DNA from: Shinella zoogloeoides
GTDB lineage: Bacteria; Pseudomonadota; Alphaproteobacteria; Rhizobiales; Rhizobiaceae
Reading direction: 5' to 3'
NCBI RefSeq assembly: GCF_022682305.1
Contig: NZ_CP093528.1
Location: forward strand, 2,741,501-2,805,500
Length of the DNA stretch: 64,000 bases
The notes under the pieces were generated by a model that ran no database searches, was not told the DNA's origin, and saw only the letters and a program-made list of their open reading frames with translations. Numbering within the stretch: the stretch's first letter is position 1; each line of letters opens with the position of its first letter. The position numbers and the translations under genes were made by a program. Of the stretch, positions 42,250-51,198 are shown piece after piece.

Positions 42250-43157
42250 CTTTTACGCCGCTGCTTGCCCGTGACCGTCGGTATCTCGGGCGAGCCTTTC
42301 TGATCCTCCTGCAACAAGGCAGCCAACGCCACGGCAATGGTCTGCGTCAGGCACATCGGTGCGGCAAGCGATCGCGAGAACGAATATTCGTCCTCGGGAA
42401 TGGTGAAGAGCACGGCAGCATTCTTCGCAAGCGGGGAAAGCTGGCTATCGGTAATCGCGACGATCGGCGTGCCGTTCTCCGCCGCGACATCGGCGATCGT
42501 CACCACCTCCTTGGCATAGTGGCGGAAGGATATCGCCACCAGGACATCCTTCTTCCCCATCACCTTGGCCATCTCGGGCGCAAGCCCTCCGGCGGGATCG
42601 AGCAGAATGACCCGGCATTGCAGCATGGACAGCACGTATCGAAGGAACTTGGCGATCGGCTCCGAGCGCAACTGACCGGCAATGAAGATGGTGTTGGCGT
42701 TCTTCATCGCCCGCGCTGCTCGCGACAGGCTCTCCTCCGTCGTCGTGTTCAACAGCTCCTGCAACGTGGCGATATCGCGCACGACGAGGTCGTGCAGGAA
42801 GCCGAGATTACCTTTGCGCTTGTTCTTCTCCAGATCGACGTCGAGCGCGCTGATACGCTCACGATATCCCGGCGCGGCTGTAGACAAGCGGGTCTGGAAC
42901 ACCGACTGGAGCTGCTTGAAACCCGCGAAACCGAAGTGCTGGGCAAATCGAACCAGAATTGAGGGATGGGCGCCGCACAGTTCGGAAATCGCATTGACCG
43001 ACTGCATCGCCACAACGTTCGGGTTTTGCGTGATGTAGCGGGCGACTTGCTGGAACCGGTCGGAGAGCTTCGGATACTCTTCAGTAATGAGGTTGACGAG
43101 CGTCTCGTAATTGGCCGTCTTCGGTGGCGGCTGGTCGGACTGCTTTATCCTCGGCAT
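42246..43157 (-). CDS. iolR: RpiR-family regulator, IolR-like
   Basis: The product has 303 residues with an N-terminal HTH_6 domain (about 15-95; VNAISELCGAHPSILVRFAQHFGFAGFKQLQ) and a SIS domain (about 140-270). RpiR-type IolR proteins repress inositol genes in rhizobia and enterobacteria, and its place beside iolG in the locus supports this name. The start is the ATG at 43157 with GGAG nearby. Upstream, TGCA repeats at 43218-43229 (TGCA-GTAT-TGCA) may be a variant operator. The five GCAAT-N6-TGCA sites in the locus are the proposed targets. Confidence 0.85.
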   Translation of the reverse strand: MPRIKQSDQPPPKTANYETLVNLITEEYPKLSDRFQQVARYITQNPNVVAMQSVNAISELCGAHPSILVRFAQHFGFAGFKQLQSVFQTRLSTAAPGYRERISALDVDLEKNKRKGNLGFLHDLVVRDIATLQELLNTTTEESLSRAARAMKNANTIFIAGQLRSEPIAKFLRYVLSMLQCRVILLDPAGGLAPEMAKVMGKKDVLVAISFRHYAKEVVTIADVAAENGTPIVAITDSQLSPLAKNAAVLFTIPEDEYSFSRSLAAPMCLTQTIAVALAALLQEDQKGSPEIPTVTGKQRRKS

Positions 43158-43264
43158 ACGGCCTGCTCCCAGATGCAATTCTCCGTAGCCAGCATAAGCT
43201 GACGTCGGGCATTTATTTGCAGTATTGCATAAGCGCAAACTCTGCAACGTATGTCTCAATGGGG

Positions 43265-43297
43265 GCGTCCCGTCATGGACACGCCATGACGGGACGC
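43265..43297. terminator. Long perfect hairpin after the first sugar ABC operon
   Basis: GCGTCCCGTCATGG (43265-43278) and CCATGACGGGACGC (43284-43297) are perfect 14-bp arms around ACACG. It lies 22 bp beyond the binding-protein stop, with no T-tract. It may stabilise the 3' end of the transcript or act with Rho. A protein-binding palindrome upstream of iolR is the alternative. Confidence 0.6.
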
Positions 43298-43319
43298 TAG
43301 AACAACCCTGCGACCGCTA

Positions 43320-44267
43320 TCAGTATGGCGCGTCGGGGAAGTAATATTCCGCAGCATTGTCCTTGGTAATCAGGGGGCTGCCGAGCACGTAGCGGCCATT
43401 GATCGGGGCCTGGGTGGCATATTTCATCGTGACCAGTTCAATGGCGGGGATGATCAGCGTCGGCGGGTAGAAGATGTCGGCATCGACCATGTCGTGACCG
43501 TCCTGCACCAGCTTGATGACCTTGTTCATGCCCGAGCCGCCGAGCACCGTCACGTTCTTGCGGTCGGCCTGCTTGATCGCCTCGATGGCACCGAGCGCCG
43601 CATCGTCGTCACCGGCCCACACGCCGTCGATCTGCGGGAAGCGCTGCAGGTAGTCCTGCATGACCTCGAAGCCCTTGTCCGGATTCCAGTTGGCGTACTG
43701 CATGTCGAGCACCTCGATCTTGGTGCCCTTCAGCGCCTCGTTGAAGGCGTCGATGCGGATATTGTCAATCGCCGTCGGAATGCCGCGCATCACGACGATC
43801 TTGCCGCCATCGGGGAACTTCTTCTTGAAGTATTCGGCCGCGGCCTTGCCATACTGCGGATTGTCGCCACCGACGTAGAGATCCTCGATGCCCTCCTCCG
43901 CAAGACCGCGGTCGACGGTGGCAATGAAGACACCCTTGGCCTTGGCCGCCTTTACCGGCTCCGTCAGCGGATCGGACTCGAAGGGCAGTACGACGAGCGC
44001 GTTGATGTTCCGCGCCATCAAGTCCTCGATATCGTTGACCTGCTGCGTGGCGCTCGACGACGTCGCCAGCACGAAATCGATGTTCGGGAACGCTTCCTTC
44101 ATCCGGTCGATGGTGCGCTTGGTGTGGTAGTTGAGACCACCCGTCCAGCCATGCGTGGCAGCCGGGATGGAGATGCCGATCACGGCGTCCGCAGAAAGCG
44201 CCGGCGACGCCAAACCTGCGACCGCAACCGCGCCGGCGGCAATAAGGGACTTCAGTCTATTGAGCAT
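43320..44267 (-). CDS. Ribose/inositol-type ABC transporter, substrate-binding protein
   Basis: This is a periplasmic class I binding protein (RbsB/MocB-like) of 315 residues. A signal peptide ends near SPALSA. IGISIPAATHGWTGGLNYH and GVWAGDDDAALGAIEAIKQ are typical of the sugar-binding group. It is the last gene of a long minus-strand operon, after its own ATPase and permease. Motifs point to a cyclic polyol, sugar or sugar acid; the neighbouring aldolase and dehydrogenases suggest the substrate yields a 2-keto-3-deoxy acid. Confidence 0.9.
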   Translation of the reverse strand: MLNRLKSLIAAGAVAVAGLASPALSADAVIGISIPAATHGWTGGLNYHTKRTIDRMKEAFPNIDFVLATSSSATQQVNDIEDLMARNINALVVLPFESDPLTEPVKAAKAKGVFIATVDRGLAEEGIEDLYVGGDNPQYGKAAAEYFKKKFPDGGKIVVMRGIPTAIDNIRIDAFNEALKGTKIEVLDMQYANWNPDKGFEVMQDYLQRFPQIDGVWAGDDDAALGAIEAIKQADRKNVTVLGGSGMNKVIKLVQDGHDMVDADIFYPPTLIIPAIELVTMKYATQAPINGRYVLGSPLITKDNAAEYYFPDAPY

Positions 44268-44305
44268 TTCGTTCCTCCTGTTGAAGCTAAGAAATCGTGA
44301 TGTCG

Positions 44306-45322
44306 TCAGTCTTGCGCACGATCGCGCTGCAGGAAGACGGCAATGATGATGATCGCGCCCTGGAACGCGCCGTTAAGGTAGGGGCTGATGAAGCCCGTTA
44401 GGTTCAGGATGTTGCTGATGAAGCCGAGGATCAGCACACCGACGATCGTGCCCCAGATGCGACCGAAGCCGCCGCTGAGCGCCGTGCCGCCGATGATGAC
44501 GGCGGCAATCGCCTCCAGCTCCCACATGAGGCCGGTCGAGGGCGTGGCCGCGCCGAGCCGCGGGACGTAGATGACAGTGGCGACGGCGACGCAGAGACCC
44601 TGGATGACATAGGTGAGGATGCGCACCCGGCTGACGGGAATGGCCGAGTAAAAGGCGACATGCCGGTTCGAGCCGATGGCGGCGACATGCCGGCCGAAGC
44701 GCATGCGCCTCAAAGCAAGCTCGCCGATGACCGCGATGACCGCGAGCACGACGATCGGCACCGCAATGCCGAAGACCTGCCCGTAATAGATCGGGCGGGC
44801 CGCGTCGCGCAGCGAGAAGTCCAGCGAGATCGAGCCGCCGTCCGCAAGCCAGGTGATGACCGAGCGGAAGATACCCATGGCGCCGAGCGTGACGATGAAG
44901 GCCTCCACCCGGCCCCTGACAATCATGAAGCCGTTGATGAAGCCGGCGAAAGCACCGATGGCGAGCGAGAAGACGATGCCGGCGGCGACGAGCAGCCAGC
45001 CATCGCCGAGCGTGGCGGCGGCGGCGTTCATGAACATGATCGTCATGCCGGCGACGAGCGCCGAGAGCGAACCGACCGAAAGGTCAAGCCCGCCAGCGGT
45101 GATGACGAAGGTGGCCCCGACCGCGATGATGCCGATGATGGCGCTGCGCGTGAAGACGTTTGACAGGTTCTCCGCGCCAAGGAAGCTGTCGCTCATCGCC
45201 GTGCCGATCAGCATCAGCAGGATCAGCGCGAGGAGCGGACCGGCGGCCTCGAGAATGCGCATGAGGGAGCGGCCCGGCGACGAGGCTGCGCCGCCGGCGG
45301 TCGTTGCGGTGATGTCGGTCAA
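44306..45322 (-). CDS. Ribose/inositol-type ABC transporter, permease
   Basis: This is an inner-membrane permease of the RbsC class, 338 residues with eight to ten helices. The conserved TAGGLDLSVGSLSALVAG (about 75-92) and GTALSGGFGRIWGTIVGVLILGFISNIL (near 275-302) are present. It overlaps the ATPase gene by 4 bp (ATGA). The binding-protein gene follows 38 bp later. It forms a complete importer with its two neighbours. Confidence 0.9.
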   Translation of the reverse strand: MTDITATTAGGAASSPGRSLMRILEAAGPLLALILLMLIGTAMSDSFLGAENLSNVFTRSAIIGIIAVGATFVITAGGLDLSVGSLSALVAGMTIMFMNAAAATLGDGWLLVAAGIVFSLAIGAFAGFINGFMIVRGRVEAFIVTLGAMGIFRSVITWLADGGSISLDFSLRDAARPIYYGQVFGIAVPIVVLAVIAVIGELALRRMRFGRHVAAIGSNRHVAFYSAIPVSRVRILTYVIQGLCVAVATVIYVPRLGAATPSTGLMWELEAIAAVIIGGTALSGGFGRIWGTIVGVLILGFISNILNLTGFISPYLNGAFQGAIIIIAVFLQRDRAQD

Positions 45323-46827
45323 TGGCTTGCCTCCTCCCTGGGGGTCTTCTCATCAAGGCCCATGGCAAATCGGATAATGTCGTTCTCGTTGATGTCTTCG
45401 CCCGAAAGCTCGCCGGCGATGCGCCCGCGGCGCATGACGAGCACCCGGTCGGAAAGGCCGACGATCTCCTGCATCTCCGAGGAGATGACGACGATGGCCT
45501 TGCCCTCGGCGGCGAGGCCCGCGATGATCTCGTAGATCTGCTGCTTTGCGCCGATATCGACGCCGCGCGTCGGTTCGTCGAAGACGACGAGGTCCGGCTC
45601 CACGCCTAGCGTCTTGGCGATGAGCACCTTCTGCTGGTTGCCGCCGCTGAGCGCACCGGCCGTGACATCCAGCCGGCCGGCGCGAATGTCGTAGCGCTTG
45701 ACCGCCGCCTCCAGCGCATTCCGTTCGGCACGCCGGTCGATCCATGCAGCCCCGGCGATAGCGCCACGGGTGAGCGCGACGTTCTGGTCCAGCGACTTGC
45801 CGAGCAGCAGGCCCTTGCCCTTGCGGTCTTCCGTCAGGTAGGCGAGCTTCAGCGCCCACGCTTCGCGCGCCGCCGGCAGGCGCCGTTCCTTGCCGCGCAG
45901 CACGAAGGAGCGGCACCTCGCCTGACGCAGACCAAGCAGCGCTTCGAACAGTTCCGTGCGGCCCGAGCCGACGAGGCCGGAAATGCCAAGGACTTCCCCC
46001 TCGCGGATATCGAGCGAGGCATCCTCGACGGTATCGGGCGAGGAAAGGCCGACGACGCTGAGCAGCGCCTTGCGCGGCGCGGCACCCCGACGGGGCGGGT
46101 AGATCTCCGCCAGCGGCCGACCGACCATGGCCTCGGCCATCTCGTCCTCGGAAATGGCTTGGGCCTTTTCCACCCGCACGATCTGCCCGTCGCGCAGCAC
46201 CGCGACGCGGTCGGCGATCGCCTTCACCTCGTCGAGACGATGCGATGTGAAGATCACCGACCCGCCGCTTTCGCGGAAGGCGCGGATACGGGTAAAGAGA
46301 TTGCCGGCCTCGGCCGCCGAAAGGACAGCGGTCGGCTCGTCCATCAGAATGAGTTTCGGCTGGCGGGCGAAGGCTTTCGCAAGCTCGATCATCTGCCAGT
46401 CGGAAACCGGCAGGTCGCGAAGCCGCGCCCGTACCGGAGCCATCGAGCCGAGTTCGGCGAGAAGCGCGCGCGCCCTCGTCTCCATCGCCTTGCGATCGGT
46501 AAAAAGGCCGCGCGTCAACTCGCGTCCGAGGAAGACGTTCTCCGCTACCGTCAGGTGCGGCGCGAGGCAGAATTCCTGGTGCACCATGACGATACCCGCA
46601 CGCTCGGCGTCGTGCAGCGTCGCCGGCGCAGAGGCGCCGTCCAGCAGCATCGCCCCGGCAGAGGGGGCGGCCAGACCTGCGGCGATGCGCATGAGGGTCG
46701 ACTTGCCCGCGCCGTTCTCGCCGACAAGGGCGAGCACTTCGCCCGGTTCGACGACGAGATCGATGCCCTTCAGAACGGGCACGACGCCGTAGGATTTCTC
46801 GATCTGGCGGAAGGTCAGAAGCGCCAT
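45319..46827 (-). CDS. Ribose/inositol-type ABC transporter, double ATP-binding protein
   Basis: This is an RbsA-type ATPase with two ABC domains in 502 residues. The first has Walker A GENGAGKST and Walker B LILMDEP but a changed signature (LPVSDWQM for LSxGxxQ). The second has a degenerate Walker A (GLVGSGRTE) and a good signature LSGGNQQK with VVFDEPTRGVDIG. This asymmetry is normal for the family. The ATG at 46827 is two bases after the stop of the 2-hydroxyacid dehydrogenase; a longer upstream frame lies over that gene and is rejected. Confidence 0.9.
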   Translation of the reverse strand: MALLTFRQIEKSYGVVPVLKGIDLVVEPGEVLALVGENGAGKSTLMRIAAGLAAPSAGAMLLDGASAPATLHDAERAGIVMVHQEFCLAPHLTVAENVFLGRELTRGLFTDRKAMETRARALLAELGSMAPVRARLRDLPVSDWQMIELAKAFARQPKLILMDEPTAVLSAAEAGNLFTRIRAFRESGGSVIFTSHRLDEVKAIADRVAVLRDGQIVRVEKAQAISEDEMAEAMVGRPLAEIYPPRRGAAPRKALLSVVGLSSPDTVEDASLDIREGEVLGISGLVGSGRTELFEALLGLRQARCRSFVLRGKERRLPAAREAWALKLAYLTEDRKGKGLLLGKSLDQNVALTRGAIAGAAWIDRRAERNALEAAVKRYDIRAGRLDVTAGALSGGNQQKVLIAKTLGVEPDLVVFDEPTRGVDIGAKQQIYEIIAGLAAEGKAIVVISSEMQEIVGLSDRVLVMRRGRIAGELSGEDINENDIIRFAMGLDEKTPREEASH

Positions 46828-46829
46828 GG

Positions 46830-47819
46830 TCAGGCCCCGGCCGCCGAGAGGCGATGTGCAGTGATCTCTGAGCGGTTGACGACCAGCGCCGGGTCGAGCG
46901 TCCCTCTGAAATAGTCGACGATATTCGTCGCCGCCGAAATCGCCATGCGGCGCGCGCAGGCTTCCGTCAGCCCCGCATTGTGCGGCGAGAGCACGACGCG
47001 TTCGCACGCGAGCATCGGGTCGCCCGCCGCCGGCGGCTCAGCGTCGAACACGTCGAGGCCGGCGGCGGCAAGGCGGCCCTCGTTCAGGGCGGCAAGCAAG
47101 CCCGCCTCGTCGATGAGCCCGCCGCGCGCGGTGTTGATGAGAATGGCCGACCGCTTCATGACGGCTAGCTCCGCAGCACCGATCAGCGGTTCGGCGCCTG
47201 ACTTCGGCACATGCAGCGAAACGACGTCGGCACGGCGCAGGCCGTCCACAAGATCGACGACCGGGGTGACACCCGCCGCCGCGATATCGGCGGCTTCCTG
47301 GAACCTGTCATAGGCGAGCACCGCCATGCCGAGCGCCGTCGCGATCTGCGCCAGCCGCCGGCCGATACGTCCGAAGCCGACGATGAGGAGCGTGCGCCCG
47401 TCAAGCTCGTCCGCGTCGAGGCTGTTGCGGTAGTTCCAGTCACCGGCGCGCATTTTCTGGTCGAAAAGTACGGTCCGTCGCGCGGCGGCCAGCATCAGCA
47501 TGACCGCATGCTCCGCGACGGCGCGCGAGTTGACGTCGCCGACGACGGCGAGCGGGATGCCCCGGGCATTCAGCGCCGCGACATCGACGGAATCGTAGCC
47601 GACGCCGTGACGGGAGACGATGCCGAGCCGGGACGCCTTCTCGACGAAGGCGGCCGACAGCGGCTGGGTGCGGATAAGCAGCGCATCGGCGGCCGGCAGG
47701 AACGGCTCGTAGCTCGCCGCCGAGACCTCCTCGACATAGTCCACCGTCACCTCCGGCGCGGCGCGAAGGACGGCGAGGCCGTCGGCGTGGATCTTGCCTG
47801 CAACGAGAACTCTCGGCAT
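46830..47819 (-). CDS. D-isomer-specific 2-hydroxyacid dehydrogenase
   Basis: This is an NAD(P)-dependent reductase of 329 residues. The Rossmann motif is IVGFGRIGRRLAQ (about 146-158). The catalytic set is Arg in NTARGGLIDE, Glu in FDAEPP and His in LSPHNAGLTE. The ATG follows GGGAGG, and the aldolase stop codon is directly adjacent (TGAATG). In this operon it may reduce or oxidise the 2-keto or hydroxy acid made next to the aldolase step, such as a tartronate- or lactate-like compound. Confidence 0.87.
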   Translation of the reverse strand: MPRVLVAGKIHADGLAVLRAAPEVTVDYVEEVSAASYEPFLPAADALLIRTQPLSAAFVEKASRLGIVSRHGVGYDSVDVAALNARGIPLAVVGDVNSRAVAEHAVMLMLAAARRTVLFDQKMRAGDWNYRNSLDADELDGRTLLIVGFGRIGRRLAQIATALGMAVLAYDRFQEAADIAAAGVTPVVDLVDGLRRADVVSLHVPKSGAEPLIGAAELAVMKRSAILINTARGGLIDEAGLLAALNEGRLAAAGLDVFDAEPPAAGDPMLACERVVLSPHNAGLTEACARRMAISAATNIVDYFRGTLDPALVVNRSEITAHRLSAAGA

Positions 47820-48635
47820 TCAGTATCCTCCCGTGTCGATGGTGTTGACGGGAGCAATCTCCTGGACCAGTTCGCGGAACCGTTTCACGCTCGCCTCCGC
47901 TGCGCCGGCGAGCAGGCGCACGTCATTGGAGACGGTCACGAGGTCGAAGCCCCAGCCGGCCGCCTCGGCGGCATAGTCGGGCGTGCCGTTGTGCAGCGCC
48001 GCGCGCTTACCTGCCTTGTGGGCGGCGTGGAGAATGGTCTTGATGGCCTCGACCATCTCCGGCTCACGGCGGTCGAAGCCGGGCGCGTAGCGCTTGCCCT
48101 GAAGCCCGAGCGTCAGGTCGGCGGGACCGATATAGACACCGTCGAGGCCGGGGGTCGCGAGGATATCCTCAAGGTTCTCATAGGCCTGAGCCGTCTCGAT
48201 CATGGCAAGGCAGATGATCTCGTCGTCGGCTTCCGCCGCATAGCCGGGGCCGGCGGAAAACAGCGCCCGGCTCGGGCCGAAGCTGCGCACGCCGGCGGGC
48301 GGATAGCGCACGTAGGAGACCAGCCGTTCAGCCTCGGCGCGCGTGTTGATCATCGGGCAGATGACACCGTAGGCGCCGGCATCCAGCGCCTTCATGATGT
48401 CGGCGGGGTCGAGCCAGGGCACACGCACCAGCGGCGTTACACCGCTCGCCCGCATCGCCTGGAGCATCGGCACCGCGCCGTCATAGCCGACGATACCGTG
48501 CTGCATGTCGATGGTGACGCTGTCGTAGCCCTGCGCGGCCATGATCTCCGCGCTGAAGGAGTTGGCGATGGAGAGCCAGCCGTTGAGCACCGGCCTGCCT
48601 TCCGCCCAGCGCTGCCTGACGCCGTTCCTGATCAT
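47820..48635 (-). CDS. HpcH/HpaI-family class II aldolase
   Basis: This is a metal-dependent pyruvate aldolase of 271 residues. The N-terminal barrel holds NGWLSIANSFSAEIMAAQGYDSVTIDMQHG with catalytic D43 and H46; metal-binding Glu and Asp are in AMIETAQAYENLE and GPADLTLGL. Family members cleave 2-keto-3-deoxy acids to pyruvate (or oxaloacetate) and an aldehyde. AAGGAGG precedes the ATG. The aldehyde dehydrogenase gene upstream could oxidise the aldehyde product, giving a coherent two-step degradation. Confidence 0.88.
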   Translation of the reverse strand: MIRNGVRQRWAEGRPVLNGWLSIANSFSAEIMAAQGYDSVTIDMQHGIVGYDGAVPMLQAMRASGVTPLVRVPWLDPADIMKALDAGAYGVICPMINTRAEAERLVSYVRYPPAGVRSFGPSRALFSAGPGYAAEADDEIICLAMIETAQAYENLEDILATPGLDGVYIGPADLTLGLQGKRYAPGFDRREPEMVEAIKTILHAAHKAGKRAALHNGTPDYAAEAAGWGFDLVTVSNDVRLLAGAAEASVKRFRELVQEIAPVNTIDTGGY

Positions 48636-48646
48636 GGATGCCTCCT

Positions 48647-50083
48647 TCAGACCGTCATCTGCGCGAGCTTGACGTTGGAATAGTCGAGGATGCCCTCGGC
48701 ACCCCCTTCGCGGCCCATGCCGCTCGCCTTGATGCCGCCGAAGGGTGCCTCGGCCGCGGCCAGGGCGAAGCTGTTAACACCGACCATGCCGGCCTCCAGC
48801 CGTGCCGCCGCCTCGCGGGCGCGGCCGGCATCGCGGGTGAAGACATAGGCCGACAGTCCCATTTCCGAGGCATTGGCGCGCTCGAAGACCTCGTCTGCCT
48901 TCGAGAAGGGCGTGATGGCGGCAATGGGACCGAAATTCTCTTCGGCGATGGCCTTAGCGTCGTCCGGCAGGCCGGTGATGACGGTGGGTTCGAAGAAGAA
49001 GCCCGCATTCATCTCCGCCGGCCGGCGCCCGCCGGCAAGAATCTTCCCGCCGCGGTCACGCGCATCCGCGATGATCTCCTCGACGGCGGCGATGCGGCGC
49101 TCGTTGATGAGCGGCCCCATCTGCGTCGCTTCATCGAGACCGTGGCCGAGCTTCAGCGCGCGGGCACGCGCGGCAAAGCCCTCGGCGAAACGGTCATGCA
49201 GCGTTTCATGCACGTAGAAGCGATCCGGCGTGACACAGACCTGCCCGGCATTTGCGTATTTGGTCGGCACGGCGAGATCGAGCGCCCTGTCGAGATCGGC
49301 ATCGTCGAAGACGATCATCGGCGCGTTGCCGCCAAGCTCCATGCTGACCCGCTTCACCGTCTCGGCGCTGTCGCGGATCATCTGCTGGCCCACACGGGTG
49401 GAGCCGGTCAGCGAGACCTTGCGCACCAGCGGCGACGCCATGATCGGCTTGTAGGTGCTGCCTGTCGGACCGATCAGGAGATTGGCGACACCTGCGGGCA
49501 TGCCGGCTTCCCGCAGGCAATCGAACATGATCATCGCCACGCCCGGCACCTCAACGGAAGGACGCACGATGACGGAGCAGCCGGCGGCAAGCGCCGGAGC
49601 GACCTTGCGGGCGATCAATGCCGCCGGGAAGTTCCAGGCGGTGAAAGCCGCGACGACGCCGACCGGCTCGTGCGAAACCTCAAGCCGGCCACCCGGCGCA
49701 CGGCTCTCGACGATGCGGCCGTAGATGCGGCGAGCCTCCTCGGCGTACCAGCGGAATTGATCGACGGCGAGACCCCATTCGCGGCCGGACTGGGCGAGCG
49801 GCTTGCCGGTCTCCAGCGTGATCTGGCGGGCGGCCTCGGCCGCGCGGGCAGCCATGACGTCGGCCGCCTTGTGCAGGAGGTCGGCACGCGTCCAGGCCGG
49901 CGTCGCCTTCCAGCTCCGGAATGCGCGGTCCGCGATGGCAATTGCGCGTTCCGTCTCTTCGGCCGTCGCGGCAGGCACCGTGCCGAGCACCGCACCGGTT
50001 GCGGGATCGGCAATCTCCGTAGAGGCTGCCTGCGCCGGCCCGGACCAGGCACCGTCAATGAACAAACCGTATGAGCCGTACAT
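48647..50083 (-). CDS. NAD(P)-dependent aldehyde dehydrogenase (succinate-semialdehyde dehydrogenase-like)
   Basis: The product has 478 residues and is full length. Catalytic residues are N151 (TAWNFP), E249 (MELGGNAP) and C283 (GQVCVTPDRF). It resembles GabD-type enzymes, but the operon suggests it oxidises the aldehyde from the neighbouring aldolase (for example glycolaldehyde, lactaldehyde or a semialdehyde). GGAGGAG precedes the ATG. A cyclitol-locus motif lies 68 bp upstream, so this gene probably begins the transcript that runs through aldolase, hydroxyacid dehydrogenase and the ABC genes. Confidence 0.88.
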   Translation of the reverse strand: MYGSYGLFIDGAWSGPAQAASTEIADPATGAVLGTVPAATAEETERAIAIADRAFRSWKATPAWTRADLLHKAADVMAARAAEAARQITLETGKPLAQSGREWGLAVDQFRWYAEEARRIYGRIVESRAPGGRLEVSHEPVGVVAAFTAWNFPAALIARKVAPALAAGCSVIVRPSVEVPGVAMIMFDCLREAGMPAGVANLLIGPTGSTYKPIMASPLVRKVSLTGSTRVGQQMIRDSAETVKRVSMELGGNAPMIVFDDADLDRALDLAVPTKYANAGQVCVTPDRFYVHETLHDRFAEGFAARARALKLGHGLDEATQMGPLINERRIAAVEEIIADARDRGGKILAGGRRPAEMNAGFFFEPTVITGLPDDAKAIAEENFGPIAAITPFSKADEVFERANASEMGLSAYVFTRDAGRAREAAARLEAGMVGVNSFALAAAEAPFGGIKASGMGREGGAEGILDYSNVKLAQMTV

Positions 50084-50150
50084 GTCATCTCCTCCATGCG
50101 GGAGCCGCCCGTAGGCGGCATCCGCATTTTTATTTCACGATCAGAGAAAT

Positions 50151-50166
50151 AGCAATTATTATTGCA
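50151..50166. promoter_or_regulatory. Cyclitol-locus motif, site 3 (aldehyde dehydrogenase operon promoter)
   Basis: AGCAATTATTATTGCA matches 15 of 16 positions of the symmetric half-sites (GCAAT...ATTGC). It lies in the 126-bp gap between the aldehyde dehydrogenase gene and the MocA-type gene upstream. Confidence 0.65.
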
Positions 50167-50209
50167 TGTCAAGCGCATTCCGCAATATCGCTTGCGCGGC
50201 CTTGTCGGC

Positions 50210-51184
50210 TCAACAAGGCCGCGGCGGCAGCGTCAGGGGTATGCGCTGGCGGGTCGCCATTGCCGCCACCACCTGGTCGGCAAGGCAGGTGGCGACAAGC
50301 CCGTCCCAGGCGGTCGAGCCGTCCGCCGGAGGGGTGCCGGCGCGGATGCCGTCGACCCAGGCCTGATTCTGAATACGGTAAGCATCGCGGAAGCGCGGAA
50401 TCCAGTTTTCCGGAAAACGCCCCTCCTGCGCCCCGTCACGGCGTATGCGGATCGGCGCGGGATGCGCCATGGCGATCGTGCCCTTCACGCAGACGGCTTC
50501 GGCGTGAACATGGTATCCGTAGGCAGCGTTCATGAAGACCTCCACGGAAACCAGGCTGCCGGCCTCCGTTTCGAAGACGAAGAGCACCGGATCGCCCGCG
50601 GGGGACGGAATGACGGTGACGGCGCTATATTCCGTCGACAGCAGCCATCGGCAGATATCGATTTCGTGCACCAGCGAATTCGTGACGGCCATCGCGCCGG
50701 TGAACCAGGCGGGCGCGGCCACGTTGCGGTGCTGGCAATGGAGGATGCGCACCCCGCCGAGCGCTTCGTCATCCATGATCGCCTTCATTTCGCGATAGGC
50801 GGGGTCGAAGCGGCGATTGAAACCGGTCTGCACCAGCCGGCGGCCGGCACGCGCCTCGGCCGCGACGATCTCCAGGCATTCGTCCGTGCTGACGGCAAGC
50901 GGCTTTTCGCAGAGCACCGGCTTGCCGGCGGCAATCGCCGCCAGCACCAGCCGCTGATGCGTGGCATCCGGCGAAGCCACGAGCACGGCCTCGACTGCGG
51001 GATCGGCGATGAGGGCCTCGGGATCGGCCATCGTTCGGCCGCCCTGCGCCGCCGCCTCCGCCCGCGCCAGATCGGCATCCGCGACGGCGGCAAGATGCGC
51101 GCCCGAGACCTCGCAGGCGATAAGGCGCGCATGTTCCGCGCCCATAACACCCGCCCCGATAACGCCGACACCGATACTCCTCAT
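50210..51184 (-). CDS. Gfo/Idh/MocA-family dehydrogenase, IolG-like
   Basis: The product has 324 residues. The cofactor motif is GVIGAGVMGAEHARL (about 8-22) and EKPLAVS follows near 94. The catalytic segment MAVTNSLVHEIDICRWLL carries the conserved Lys/Asp/His-type pattern with His in VHEID. It resembles inositol and scyllo-inositol dehydrogenases. GGGGAGGG precedes the ATG. It is the second gene after another MocA-type gene (14-bp gap), and both are read from the site at 52355. Substrate is probably an inositol isomer or methyl-inositol-derived compound. Confidence 0.85.
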   Translation of the reverse strand: MRSIGVGVIGAGVMGAEHARLIACEVSGAHLAAVADADLARAEAAAQGGRTMADPEALIADPAVEAVLVASPDATHQRLVLAAIAAGKPVLCEKPLAVSTDECLEIVAAEARAGRRLVQTGFNRRFDPAYREMKAIMDDEALGGVRILHCQHRNVAAPAWFTGAMAVTNSLVHEIDICRWLLSTEYSAVTVIPSPAGDPVLFVFETEAGSLVSVEVFMNAAYGYHVHAEAVCVKGTIAMAHPAPIRIRRDGAQEGRFPENWIPRFRDAYRIQNQAWVDGIRAGTPPADGSTAWDGLVATCLADQVVAAMATRQRIPLTLPPRPC

Positions 51185-51198
51185 AGTGCCCTCCCCGT

